Shown here: positions 24,192-31,239 of the stretch, piece after piece | Layout: every line of letters starts with the position of its first letter | Numbering within the stretch: position 1 is the stretch's first letter | Assembly (NCBI GenBank): GCA_964541255.1 | Contig: CAZIPL010000011.1 | Span: 1 to 34,696, forward strand | Source of the DNA: CAYOSU01 sp964541255 | GTDB lineage: Bacteria; Bacillota; Clostridia; Christensenellales; CAMQZB01 | Reading direction: 5' to 3' | Length of the DNA stretch: 34,696 nt | Made by a program: the position numbers and the translations under genes | The notes under the pieces: model-generated | The model's input: only the letters and a program-made list of their open reading frames with translations | Databases searched by the model: none | Told to the model about the DNA's origin: nothing

Positions 24192-24220
24192 ATTATATAA
24201 AACAAACGGCAAAATTGCAA
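24192..24220 (-). promoter_or_regulatory. Promoter for the GH2 gene
   Basis: On the minus strand TTGCAA (24220-24215), a 17-bp spacer and TATAAT (24197-24192), about 45 nt before the start codon. Confidence 0.65.
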
Positions 24221-24316
24221 TTAAACTGAAAATAGATAATACGCAATTATGCCGTTTTCTGAAGCGGTTTTGATGATTTTTTGAATAGTATTAAAACAAA
24301 CGTCAAATATCGTCCT

Positions 24317-25117
24317 TTATTTTGTGCTATTCATATCTAAGTCGACGCTTTTTTGTTCGATTTTGATATAACGATTCTTTTCGAATGTCGAAAGCTCGCT
24401 TCGCTTTTTCATCGCTATATATACTTCATCGCGAAGCTTTTGCTTGTTTTCTCTTAATGTTAGGCTTTCGTCGGGCAAAAAAGGCCCGTCGATATATACG
24501 GTTGCTTTCGGAATATGAAGTACTTTTCCTTTCGTGAAAACTGTCGTAAAGCAAAAGACCGCCTTATTGTTCTTTGCGGGATAGTTGAACGATGTATCTT
24601 TGAACGGTCTGATTTTTGTGTAATACGGCCAGATGTGTGCTTCGGGGTATATCGCTACCACCTTGTTTTTGCACGCATATTCGTCCATTGCTTTATAAAA
24701 CTCGCGAAGATTTTTTATGTCGTCGGGGATAGGAACGGCACCGAGCATTTCGACTACCTTTCCTATTATCGGAATTGAAGTCGCGTCGGGGTTGACGACG
24801 ATGTGCGCTTTTTTCGGGAACGAAACCATTGTCGGCGTGAAGGCGTCGCCGGGAATAAGCACGTGGTTTCCGTAAAGAAAATAGCCGCTTTTGCGATATG
24901 GTTTAAGCTTTTTTCGCCCTACGACTTTCATTCGGTATGCGCATACGTTGAAAAGGGATCCTATCGGCGTTGCGATAAGCCTATAAAAAACGAACGCGAA
25001 AAAATGCCAAACAGGGTTTTTGGTGAAATACTTGTGGTGTTTCGAAAACTTCTTTCGCTTGATGTCTGTTCCCGCGAAATCGTCGTTGACTTCGTCTTTA
25101 TAATAATATGTTTTCAT
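24317..25117 (-). CDS. PlsC-like acyltransferase
   Basis: 1-acylglycerol-3-phosphate acyltransferases add a fatty acyl chain to lysophospholipids at the membrane. In this 266-residue protein the acyltransferase motif I reads YGNHVLIPGD (Asn84, His85, Asp91), and a later block VVAIYPEAHIWPYY (Glu159) corresponds to the FPEGTRS motif. In the standard motif the His and Asp are four residues apart; here five separate them. A hydrophobic stretch, HFFAFVFYRLIATPIGSLF (about 38-56), may anchor it. The start follows one base after the GT4 stop codon, so the pair is co-transcribed and probably translationally coupled. The acyl acceptor is unknown; a glycolipid precursor is an inference. Confidence 0.78.
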   Translation of the reverse strand: MKTYYYKDEVNDDFAGTDIKRKKFSKHHKYFTKNPVWHFFAFVFYRLIATPIGSLFNVCAYRMKVVGRKKLKPYRKSGYFLYGNHVLIPGDAFTPTMVSFPKKAHIVVNPDATSIPIIGKVVEMLGAVPIPDDIKNLREFYKAMDEYACKNKVVAIYPEAHIWPYYTKIRPFKDTSFNYPAKNNKAVFCFTTVFTKGKVLHIPKATVYIDGPFLPDESLTLRENKQKLRDEVYIAMKKRSELSTFEKNRYIKIEQKSVDLDMNSTK

Positions 25118-25118
25118 A

Positions 25119-26243
25119 TTATTTCACGACGCTTTTCAGCATTTCTTCCATTCTGTTCATAGACGTTTCGATGTTGAAAGCTTCCGTCATGCTCTTATAT
25201 TTTTCCGCGTAAGAGTCTTTAACGTCTTTGTTTTCGTAAAAATAGTCGATTTTGCGAGCAAGATCTTCCGCTCTTCCTTTCTCGAAAAGGCAATTTTCGT
25301 CAATAGCGAAGTTTCTCGTCGCGCTTTTCTCGGAATTGCATATTATCGGAACAAGCCCCGATACTATAGCTTCAAGGCACGAAATCGCTTCGATTTCGGC
25401 AGTTGCGGTGTGAACGTAAAGATCTCCCGAAAGAAGTCTTTTTTTGAGGCTTTCTCTGTCATAGAACTTAAAGTTCGCATCTACGCCGAGCTTTTTCGTA
25501 AGTTTCAATAGCTTGTTTTTGTCGGGACCTTGTCCTGCAAAGAATAGCTTTATATCGTCTTTGTGCTTCGATTTGGCTACGGCTTTTAGTAGAACGTGTT
25601 GCGCTTTTTCTGCGCAAAGTCTGCCGGTGCATATTATTTCGAACTTGTCCGAGGTTTTGGGAAGCCTTTCGTTCCCGAAGAACTCTTTGTTTACGCCGTT
25701 TGAAATCACAACGCCGGGAGTGGATTTTTTGATTTGCGATTCGAATTCGTCTTTAATGAACTGAGTCGGATAGTGAATTGCGTCGCATTTCGAAAAAAGG
25801 TTTTTGTAAAACGTTTTGTAAGTTATCTTATTGACAAGCTTCGAGTTCATCATAAAGATGTGCGATGTGAAATTCTCCGCTTGGCAGTGGAAGCTTGCGG
25901 TGAGTGGCTTATTCATCTCCTTTGCAAGCTTTGCCGCTCTGTTGCCGAGTGAATATGCCATTTCTACGTGTACGACGTCTGCGTCCTTGATTGCCTCCGT
26001 AATGACCGCGTCGTCTCCTTTCGCCCATACAACGCCGTTTCTTTCGATAATTTTATCGATAATTGGCCCCAAATGATTGATTGGTGCGATGTAATACCCG
26101 TCCAAATCTCTTTTATCTTCGTCGGGGCATACTACTTTGACGTTGTGCCCTTTTGCTTTCATTGCGTTTATGAGGTTATAAGTTGCAAGAGACGTTCCGT
26201 TGTTTGGCTCACCTAGGACGTCCGCTATTATTGCGATATTCAT
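25119..26243 (-). CDS. GT4-family glycosyltransferase, possibly glycolipid-forming
   Basis: This 374-residue GT-B retaining glycosyltransferase begins MNIAIIADVLGEPNNGTSLA, with the glycine-rich acceptor loop. It has the C-terminal nucleotide-sugar domain: IICTGRLCAEKAQHVLLKA and the E-x7-E motif Glu283/Glu291 in TAEIEAISCLEA. The similarity is to diacylglycerol glucosyltransferases of the alMGS/DGS type. Pairing with a PlsC-like acyltransferase one base downstream supports membrane glycolipid synthesis; capsular or other acceptors are possible. AAAAGGAG lies 7 nt before the ATG. Confidence 0.85.
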   Translation of the reverse strand: MNIAIIADVLGEPNNGTSLATYNLINAMKAKGHNVKVVCPDEDKRDLDGYYIAPINHLGPIIDKIIERNGVVWAKGDDAVITEAIKDADVVHVEMAYSLGNRAAKLAKEMNKPLTASFHCQAENFTSHIFMMNSKLVNKITYKTFYKNLFSKCDAIHYPTQFIKDEFESQIKKSTPGVVISNGVNKEFFGNERLPKTSDKFEIICTGRLCAEKAQHVLLKAVAKSKHKDDIKLFFAGQGPDKNKLLKLTKKLGVDANFKFYDRESLKKRLLSGDLYVHTATAEIEAISCLEAIVSGLVPIICNSEKSATRNFAIDENCLFEKGRAEDLARKIDYFYENKDVKDSYAEKYKSMTEAFNIETSMNRMEEMLKSVVK

Positions 26244-26270
26244 AAAAAATCTCCTTTTAGTTTTGTGATC

Positions 26271-26295
26271 GCCGCTTCATCAAAGATGAAGCGGC
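26271..26295 (-). promoter_or_regulatory. Perfect hairpin in the leader of the GT4-acyltransferase operon
   Basis: GCCGCTTCATC (26271-26281) pairs perfectly with GATGAAGCGGC (26285-26295) around loop AAA. A second perfect palindrome, GGAATAC-TTT-GTATTCC, lies at 26331-26347. A minus-strand TATAAT (26365-26360) could be the -10 box, with a weak -35. No T-run follows the first hairpin on either strand, so it is more likely a leader stem or operator than a terminator. Confidence 0.45.
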
Positions 26296-26440
26296 AACCG
26301 TATTTGAATTATCCTATCTTCTGTTTTTGCGGAATACTTTGTATTCCTATTATGGCTTGATTATAGATGTTTTAACGAAAAAACGGAAGTGTTTTTTCTC
26401 GACCGTCGTTCGACCGAGGTAAAACAAAACGAGAAACACA

Positions 26441-26500
26441 ACTCTCGCGGCGGTGGGAACGAAAATAGAGGACTCTCGCGGCAGTAGAGTTCTCTCTACT
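26441..26500. repeat. Direct repeats and hairpin upstream of the XRE promoter
   Basis: ACTCTCGCGGC occurs at 26441-26451 and 26472-26482, a 31-bp period. AGTAGAG (26483-26489) and CTCTACT (26494-26500) form a perfect 7-bp stem with loop TTCT. They end 12 bp before the -35 box of the XRE gene and could be operator sites. Confidence 0.45.
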
Positions 26501-26512
26501 TGATGAAAATCG

Positions 26513-26541
26513 TTGCTAAAAACGAAAAATAATGCTAAAAT
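26513..26541 (+). promoter_or_regulatory. Promoter of the XRE gene, predicting a leaderless mRNA
   Basis: TTGCTA (26513-26518), a 17-bp spacer and TAAAAT (26536-26541). Transcription starting 7 nt after the -10 falls on the A of the ATG at 26548, and no ribosome-binding site lies upstream. Confidence 0.55.
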
Positions 26542-26547
26542 GTTCAT

Positions 26548-27144
26548 ATGGTTATACAAGACGTAAAAGAAAACGTCGCCAACAATCTCATACTTTTGCG
26601 AAAAGCCAAAGGAATGACGCAGGCGGACGTTGCAAGAGAATTGAATTATTCGGATAAGTCCGTTTCGAAGTGGGAGCATGCAGATTCGCTTCCCGACATA
26701 TCCATTTTGTCCGCGCTTGCAAATATGTACGGCGTGACGTTGGATTTTCTCGTTTACGGCAATGCGGAAACGGGGATAAACGAAGATGAAGACAAGAAGA
26801 AACAGAACCACGAAATGCAAAACAAGCTTATCGTTATGTGCATGGCGGTCACGGCTGTGTTCCTTATTGCGGCGATAGCGTTTGTTTATGCGATTTGGGA
26901 GGGCGATTTCGTGTTCTGGCAAGCGTTCGTATGGGCAATTCCGGTCAGCGCGATTTTGCTTTTGCGTTATCAGCACAAGTGGATAAAGAACAAAGTGTTC
27001 GGAACGGTGCTTGCTTCCGTTTTGGTTTGGACGCTTATTACCGCGATATGTCTGCAGTGGCAAGAATATAATCTGTGGCTATGCTATATCGTCGGCGTTC
27101 CTATCGAGATAATAATTTTGCTTGCAAATAGGCTTCAAAGGTGA
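26548..27144 (+). CDS. XRE-family regulator with a four-TM C-terminal domain
   Basis: The 198-residue protein has an N-terminal Cro/C1 helix-turn-helix at about residues 10-65 (LRKAKGMTQADVARELNYSD, VSKWEHADSLPDISILSALA), which binds DNA. The C-terminal half has four hydrophobic segments (about 93-117, 120-139, 149-168 and 174-193), so the protein is probably membrane-tethered and may sense membrane or envelope state. The ATG at 26548 has no Shine-Dalgarno, and the -10 box ends only 6 nt upstream. The next gene begins 4 nt after the stop codon. Family and DNA binding are clear; targets are unknown. Confidence 0.88.
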   Translation: MVIQDVKENVANNLILLRKAKGMTQADVARELNYSDKSVSKWEHADSLPDISILSALANMYGVTLDFLVYGNAETGINEDEDKKKQNHEMQNKLIVMCMAVTAVFLIAAIAFVYAIWEGDFVFWQAFVWAIPVSAILLLRYQHKWIKNKVFGTVLASVLVWTLITAICLQWQEYNLWLCYIVGVPIEIIILLANRLQR

Positions 27145-27148
27145 TTAT

Positions 27149-27871
27149 ATGAGACTTTTATTTATAAGACACGGCGACCCCGATTATGAAAACGACTCTT
27201 TGACTGAAAGAGGAATGAAAGAGGCGGAGGCTCTCGCCGAAAAGCTTAAAAACGAAAAAATCGACAAAATGTATTGCTCGCCTCTCGGAAGAGCGAAAAA
27301 GACGTGCGAATTTACGGAAATAGCGCGCGGAGAGAGTGCTGAAATAAAGAACTTCCTTTGTGAGTTTTACGGCCCGATAACCTATCACGTCAAGCTCAAA
27401 TATTGCTGTTGGGACATATTGCCCGAGGATTTCGTAGAAGAAAAGGATTATTTCGATAAAGATAAGTGGTTCGATACGGGAATATATAAAGATACGCCCG
27501 TCAAACAGAATTACGAAAGGGTATGCAGAGAATTCGACGAGCTTTTGGCTGAAAACGGCTATGTTCGAGACGGCAACGGTTATAAAGCGGTGAAGCCCAA
27601 CAGAGATACGATTGCGCTTTTTTGCCATTTTGGAATCACGGCGACGTTGTTGTCTCATTTGTTTTCGGTATCTCCTATGAGTTTGTGGCATAATTTCGTA
27701 ACGCTCCCGTCTTCCGTAACGACGGTTTATACGGAAGAGCGTAGAGAGGGTACCGTTATGTGGAGAGCAAGCGGAGTGGGCGACGTGTCGCACCTATACG
27801 CAAAAGGCATCGAACCTTCTTTCGCGGCAAGGTTTTGCGAAACATTTGACAGCGACGAAAGACATGACTAA
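27149..27871 (+). CDS. Histidine phosphatase family protein
   Basis: This 240-residue protein belongs to the phosphoglycerate-mutase-like histidine phosphatases. Seen: LLFIRHGDPDY (Arg7, His8 as phosphoryl acceptor), the phosphate-binding SPLGRAKKTCEF, and the second catalytic His in ALFCHFGITATLLSHLF. The middle part is longer and more acidic than in minimal members. The substrate (sugar phosphate, cofactor phosphate or other) cannot be told. I chose ATG 27149 because AAAGGTGAT lies just upstream; the preceding XRE gene ends 4 nt earlier, so they share a transcript. Confidence 0.9.
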   Translation: MRLLFIRHGDPDYENDSLTERGMKEAEALAEKLKNEKIDKMYCSPLGRAKKTCEFTEIARGESAEIKNFLCEFYGPITYHVKLKYCCWDILPEDFVEEKDYFDKDKWFDTGIYKDTPVKQNYERVCREFDELLAENGYVRDGNGYKAVKPNRDTIALFCHFGITATLLSHLFSVSPMSLWHNFVTLPSSVTTVYTEERREGTVMWRASGVGDVSHLYAKGIEPSFAARFCETFDSDERHD

Positions 27872-27929
27872 AATATATTGTAAGCGGACGATAACGGCAA
27901 AAATTGCTCGTAAATACGTATGACAGCTT

Positions 27930-27965
27930 GCGCCCGAACGGGCGTGAGGCGTGTTTATTTTTAGG
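27930..27965 (+). terminator. Possible terminator after the histidine phosphatase gene
   Basis: GCGCCC and GGGCGT form a stem capped by the GNRA-like loop GAAC, and a T-rich stretch (TTTATTTTTA) follows about 10 nt later. The distance to the T-run makes it a weak terminator. Confidence 0.4.
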
Positions 27966-28044
27966 AAGAATAATTTGTCGATTATGCTTTTTCGTGAGTT
28001 TAAAAGACTTTTTGAAAGAGATTTTGGTATTTAGGAGATAGAAA

Positions 28045-29358
28045 ATGGCTGATATGATCGATTATATTTCCTGGAGAGGCGATTTGACCTTTGAGGAAAA
28101 AGAAATGAACATCGTCGACATTCTCATAATGTCGCAATTTGTTTTGCTTGATCTAAACGGTGTTGTCGAAAAGAGAAAGGTCACGCTCGAAGCAATGCGA
28201 GACAAAATGTATCAAATCGGACGGGCGGACGTGCCGGTAGGTTTACTTGCGCCTCGTGATATGGTCGGGCTTATGAATATGGCTGCCGACAGCGAAAGGT
28301 TCAAAAAAGCAAGGCTTCACGACAGAATAGAAATCACCGACATGGGCAACGATACGCAGATAACGGCAGTTACCGCGGATATGCCGAACAACAGCCGAAT
28401 CGTTATTTTCAGCGGAACGGGCGATACGATTGTTGCGTGGAAAGAGGATTTCAATCTTATGTATAAGGAAGTTCCCGCACAAAAAATCGCGACGGAATAT
28501 CTTGAAAATATGGCAAGGTCGTGGCGAGGTGATCTTTACGTTACGGGGCATAGTAAAGGCGGACATCTGACGTTATATTCCGCAGTCAATTGCGACAAGA
28601 AAACAAAAGCAAAAATCAAAGGCGCATATTCTTTCGACGGCCCGGGGCTTTCGGAAAAGGAAAGCGAAAAGCTCGTCGAGTCGCCGATATACGATAAAAT
28701 CTATAACATAATTCCCGAGGGAAGCATCGTCGGAAGATTGTTTTGTCATAAAGAGCAGACGAGAATAGTAAGAAGCGAAAACACCGGACTTATCCAGCAC
28801 GACGCGTTCAACTGGAACGTTACGAAAGACGATTTCGTATATTCCGACAGAAATCTCGATTGGTCTGACGAAATCAACGCTCTCACAAAAGGCATTATCG
28901 ACGGAATGGACGACAAAAAACGTGAAGAGTTTACCGAAGCGTTTTATAAGGTGTTGTTCGGAAGCGGCGCGACGACGTTGACGGATCTTATGACAAAAGG
29001 CAAAGAAACGCTTGAAGCGTATCGCAATCTTTCGCCCGAGGAAAAGAGCATCCTTTTGGATATTTCGACAAAGCTCATGGGAGACAAAACCGTCAGAAAG
29101 CTTTTGGTTGAAAATTTAAGAACGTCTTTTAACAATGCGGGGTTATCCACAAAGGTCAAAGCGGCAATCACGGCAGAGAAACTCAATCTTTGGGAGATTA
29201 TGAGAGAGGGCTACGAAGAGTTTTCTTATAATATTCATTCGATAAGAGAAGAGCATAAGCAAAAGGTTGACGACAGAAGAGATTTGCGGGAAGAACGGCG
29301 TAGAGAAAGAAAAGTCGCAAAACGAAAAGATCGCGAAAACGTTGACGACGAACAATAA
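28045..29358 (+). CDS. DUF2974 (Mbeg1-like) alpha/beta-hydrolase-type protein
   Basis: This 437-residue protein resembles DUF2974, a lipase-like alpha/beta-hydrolase family common in Firmicutes. Seen: a leading DYISWRGDLTFEEKEMN typical of the family, IVIFSGTGDTIVAWKEDF, and the nucleophile elbow VTGHSKGGHLTLYSA with Ser170. The later AYSFDGPGL and LIQHDAFNW could supply the acidic and histidine residues. The C-terminus is a long, highly charged helix (RRDLREERRRERKVAKRK). No signal peptide. The substrate is unknown. AGGAGA lies 7 nt before the ATG. It is separated from spoIIIAA by a terminator. Confidence 0.82.
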   Translation: MADMIDYISWRGDLTFEEKEMNIVDILIMSQFVLLDLNGVVEKRKVTLEAMRDKMYQIGRADVPVGLLAPRDMVGLMNMAADSERFKKARLHDRIEITDMGNDTQITAVTADMPNNSRIVIFSGTGDTIVAWKEDFNLMYKEVPAQKIATEYLENMARSWRGDLYVTGHSKGGHLTLYSAVNCDKKTKAKIKGAYSFDGPGLSEKESEKLVESPIYDKIYNIIPEGSIVGRLFCHKEQTRIVRSENTGLIQHDAFNWNVTKDDFVYSDRNLDWSDEINALTKGIIDGMDDKKREEFTEAFYKVLFGSGATTLTDLMTKGKETLEAYRNLSPEEKSILLDISTKLMGDKTVRKLLVENLRTSFNNAGLSTKVKAAITAEKLNLWEIMREGYEEFSYNIHSIREEHKQKVDDRRDLREERRRERKVAKRKDRENVDDEQ

Positions 29359-29370
29359 AAAAATGATATA

Positions 29371-29419
29371 AGCGTTCCTTTTTAGGCGTTGAAAAGCGCC
29401 TATAAAAAGGAACGTTTTT
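29371..29419 (+). terminator. Strong intrinsic terminator between the DUF2974 gene and spoIIIA
   Basis: CGTTCCTTTTTAGGCG (29373-29388) pairs with CGCCTATAAAAAGGAACG (29397-29414), allowing a small bulge, and T5 follows. It isolates the sporulation operon from upstream transcription. Confidence 0.9.
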
Positions 29420-29460
29420 ATTTTGGTCTATCAAAAGAAGTAAAAGCGTATTAATATATC

Positions 29461-30252
29461 ATGACAGACAAGTTGTTGAAAGAGCTTAATATCGCGATAG
29501 ACCTTAAAAACGTGCAGGAGATACGGCTAAGGCGAGATTTGCCTATCAAGTATCTCGAAAACGGGGTGTATAAGATCTATAAAAAGGGCGGAGTTGAAAC
29601 GGTTGCGACGAAGGATATGATAGACCGTGCTATCAAAACAATTACGGAAAGCTCGTATTACGCATTCGAAAAAAGCTTTGCAAAAGGCTTTTTGAATTAT
29701 CACGGTGCGAAAATCACGCTTTGCGGCAAAGGCGTAGACGAAAACGGCACACTTTCAGGGATAAGAAACGTTTCGTCGATGAATATCAGAATCCCGAAAG
29801 ATATAGATTGCGTCGAAGAGAATATTGCGAAAGAGGTGTTTTTGAATGACAAGTCCGTTCTCATATCGGGGAAGGTATGCTCGGGCAAAACTACGCTTTT
29901 ACGTTCGCTTATCAAAAAATGTCCTTATCCAATAACCGTAGCGGACGAAAAAGGAGAGCTTTTATTAGGATCTCGAAGCCTTGGAGAGAACGCAGACGTA
30001 ATGTCGTTTGTTTCAAAAGAGGCAGTGCTGGATTTGGGCGTCAAGGGGTTAAGCCCGAGATATATCGCCTTTGACGAGGTTACGGATTTTAACATCGTAA
30101 AAAGAGCATTAGATTTCGGAATAAAGGTCATAGCGACGACTTTCGGAGAAGACGAAGAGCTTTCGCAAGACAAAAGGTCGTTGTTCGATATGCTTATTTT
30201 GACTTATTGCGACGAAAAGGGATTTCGAAAAAGGGTAAGGCGTTTCGAATGA
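29461..30252 (+). CDS. spoIIIAA: Stage III sporulation protein AA, ATPase
   Basis: SpoIIIAA is the secretion-type ATPase of the mother-cell SpoIIIA complex, which joins SpoIIQ to form the channel between mother cell and forespore. The 263-residue protein has the family N-terminus (VQEIRLRRDLPIKYLENG), a Walker A, GKVCSGKTTLLRSL (residues 137-150), and a Walker B-like YIAFDEV. It is somewhat shorter than the roughly 300 residues usual for the family. There is no Shine-Dalgarno before the ATG. A -10-like CGTATTAAT ends about 6 nt upstream, so the mRNA may be leaderless or use a sigma-E promoter. The next gene overlaps by ATGA. Confidence 0.93.
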   Translation: MTDKLLKELNIAIDLKNVQEIRLRRDLPIKYLENGVYKIYKKGGVETVATKDMIDRAIKTITESSYYAFEKSFAKGFLNYHGAKITLCGKGVDENGTLSGIRNVSSMNIRIPKDIDCVEENIAKEVFLNDKSVLISGKVCSGKTTLLRSLIKKCPYPITVADEKGELLLGSRSLGENADVMSFVSKEAVLDLGVKGLSPRYIAFDEVTDFNIVKRALDFGIKVIATTFGEDEELSQDKRSLFDMLILTYCDEKGFRKRVRRFE

Positions 30253-30659
30253 AGATTGTTATTTGCTCGCTTTTAATCTCTCTTTCGACTCTTTTCGGAA
30301 GAGAAATCGCCAAAAGGATCGGAGAAAAAGAGGCGTATTATAAAAATTATCTTGATTTTTTGTCGGAGCTTCTTTTTGCTGTGAGGTATTCGAAAGAAAC
30401 GGTTTTAAGCGTTAAGGAAAGATTTGATTTTTCTCAAAGCGAAAAGCACCTTAAAGGGGAAGAAAAGAGTGCAATCGATGAGTTTTTTCGCTGTATCGGG
30501 AAAAGCGACACGGAAACGGATGAGATTCGTATCCTTTCCGAAAAGGGGCGAGTCGAAAAAATAATTGAGAGAACGCTTTCGAAGTCTTCTGAAAAGAAAA
30601 AGTGCGCGATTATCGTCGGTGCAATGGTCGGAGTAATTGCTTCGCTTGTAATTATTTAG
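30249..30659 (+). CDS. spoIIIAB: Stage III sporulation protein AB
   Basis: SpoIIIAB is a membrane protein of the SpoIIIA complex related in fold to type II secretion GspF. The 136-residue protein has an N-terminal hydrophobic segment (IVICSLLISLSTLFGREIAK), a soluble helical middle (FLSELLFAVRYSKETV is the conserved part), and a C-terminal TM segment (CAIIVGAMVGVIASLVII). The ATG at 30249 overlaps the spoIIIAA stop codon; the open frame upstream belongs to SpoIIIAA's out-of-frame sequence. Confidence 0.9.
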   Translation: MKIVICSLLISLSTLFGREIAKRIGEKEAYYKNYLDFLSELLFAVRYSKETVLSVKERFDFSQSEKHLKGEEKSAIDEFFRCIGKSDTETDEIRILSEKGRVEKIIERTLSKSSEKKKCAIIVGAMVGVIASLVII

Positions 30660-30661
30660 CA

Positions 30662-30868
30662 ATGTATAGTGATGTCGAAATAATATTTAAAATTGCTGGG
30701 ATAGGAATTATCGTTACGTTTGTGTCGATGCTCCTTAAAAAAGCCGACAGAGAAGATATAGCCCAAATAGTTGCCATATCGGGAGTCATAATCGTGCTTT
30801 TGATGGTGCTGAATCTCGTCTCCACATTATTTTCTGAAATAAAAGGGATACTTTTATGTCGGTTATAA
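30662..30868 (+). CDS. spoIIIAC: Stage III sporulation protein AC
   Basis: This 68-residue membrane protein has two hydrophobic segments joined by the conserved loop LKKADREDIAQIV, matching SpoIIIAC in size and layout. It lies 2 nt after the spoIIIAB stop codon and has no clear ribosome-binding site of its own. The last 13 nt overlap the start of spoIIIAD. Confidence 0.9.
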   Translation: MYSDVEIIFKIAGIGIIVTFVSMLLKKADREDIAQIVAISGVIIVLLMVLNLVSTLFSEIKGILLCRL

Positions 30869-31239
30869 AGTTTGTCGCTCTTGCAATGAGTCTCGGATTT
30901 GTGTCGTTGACCGTCAAAAGCGTTTCAAAGGAACACTCCGTTTATGTGTCGATAGCTTGCGCGGTCGTCCTTTTGACTGTGATTGTGTCGGAAGTAACGG
31001 GACTTTACGAAAAGTTCTCTACGCTGTTTTCTCGATTTGTAGGACAAGGCGAGCTTATCGTGTCATGCGGAAAAATGATAGCGATAGCTTATGCGGCGGA
31101 AATATCTTCGAACGTTTTGGAAAGCGCGGAGGAAAAGGGCATTGCGGATAAAATTCGCCTTTACGGAAAGGTTGCGATTTTTTCTTCCTGTATTCCGCTC
31201 GTTTCGCAGTTGGCGGAAATGATATTCGGGCTTTTATGA
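30856..31239 (+). CDS. spoIIIAD: Stage III sporulation protein AD
   Basis: This 127-residue polytopic protein has about three to four membrane segments. The conserved part GKMIAIAYAAEISSNVLESAEEKG is followed by a C-terminal IFSSCIPLVSQLAEMIFGLL, matching SpoIIIAD. The start overlaps spoIIIAC by 13 nt, with AAAGGGA upstream. The last 4 nt overlap spoIIIAE. Confidence 0.92.
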   Translation: MSVIKFVALAMSLGFVSLTVKSVSKEHSVYVSIACAVVLLTVIVSEVTGLYEKFSTLFSRFVGQGELIVSCGKMIAIAYAAEISSNVLESAEEKGIADKIRLYGKVAIFSSCIPLVSQLAEMIFGLL

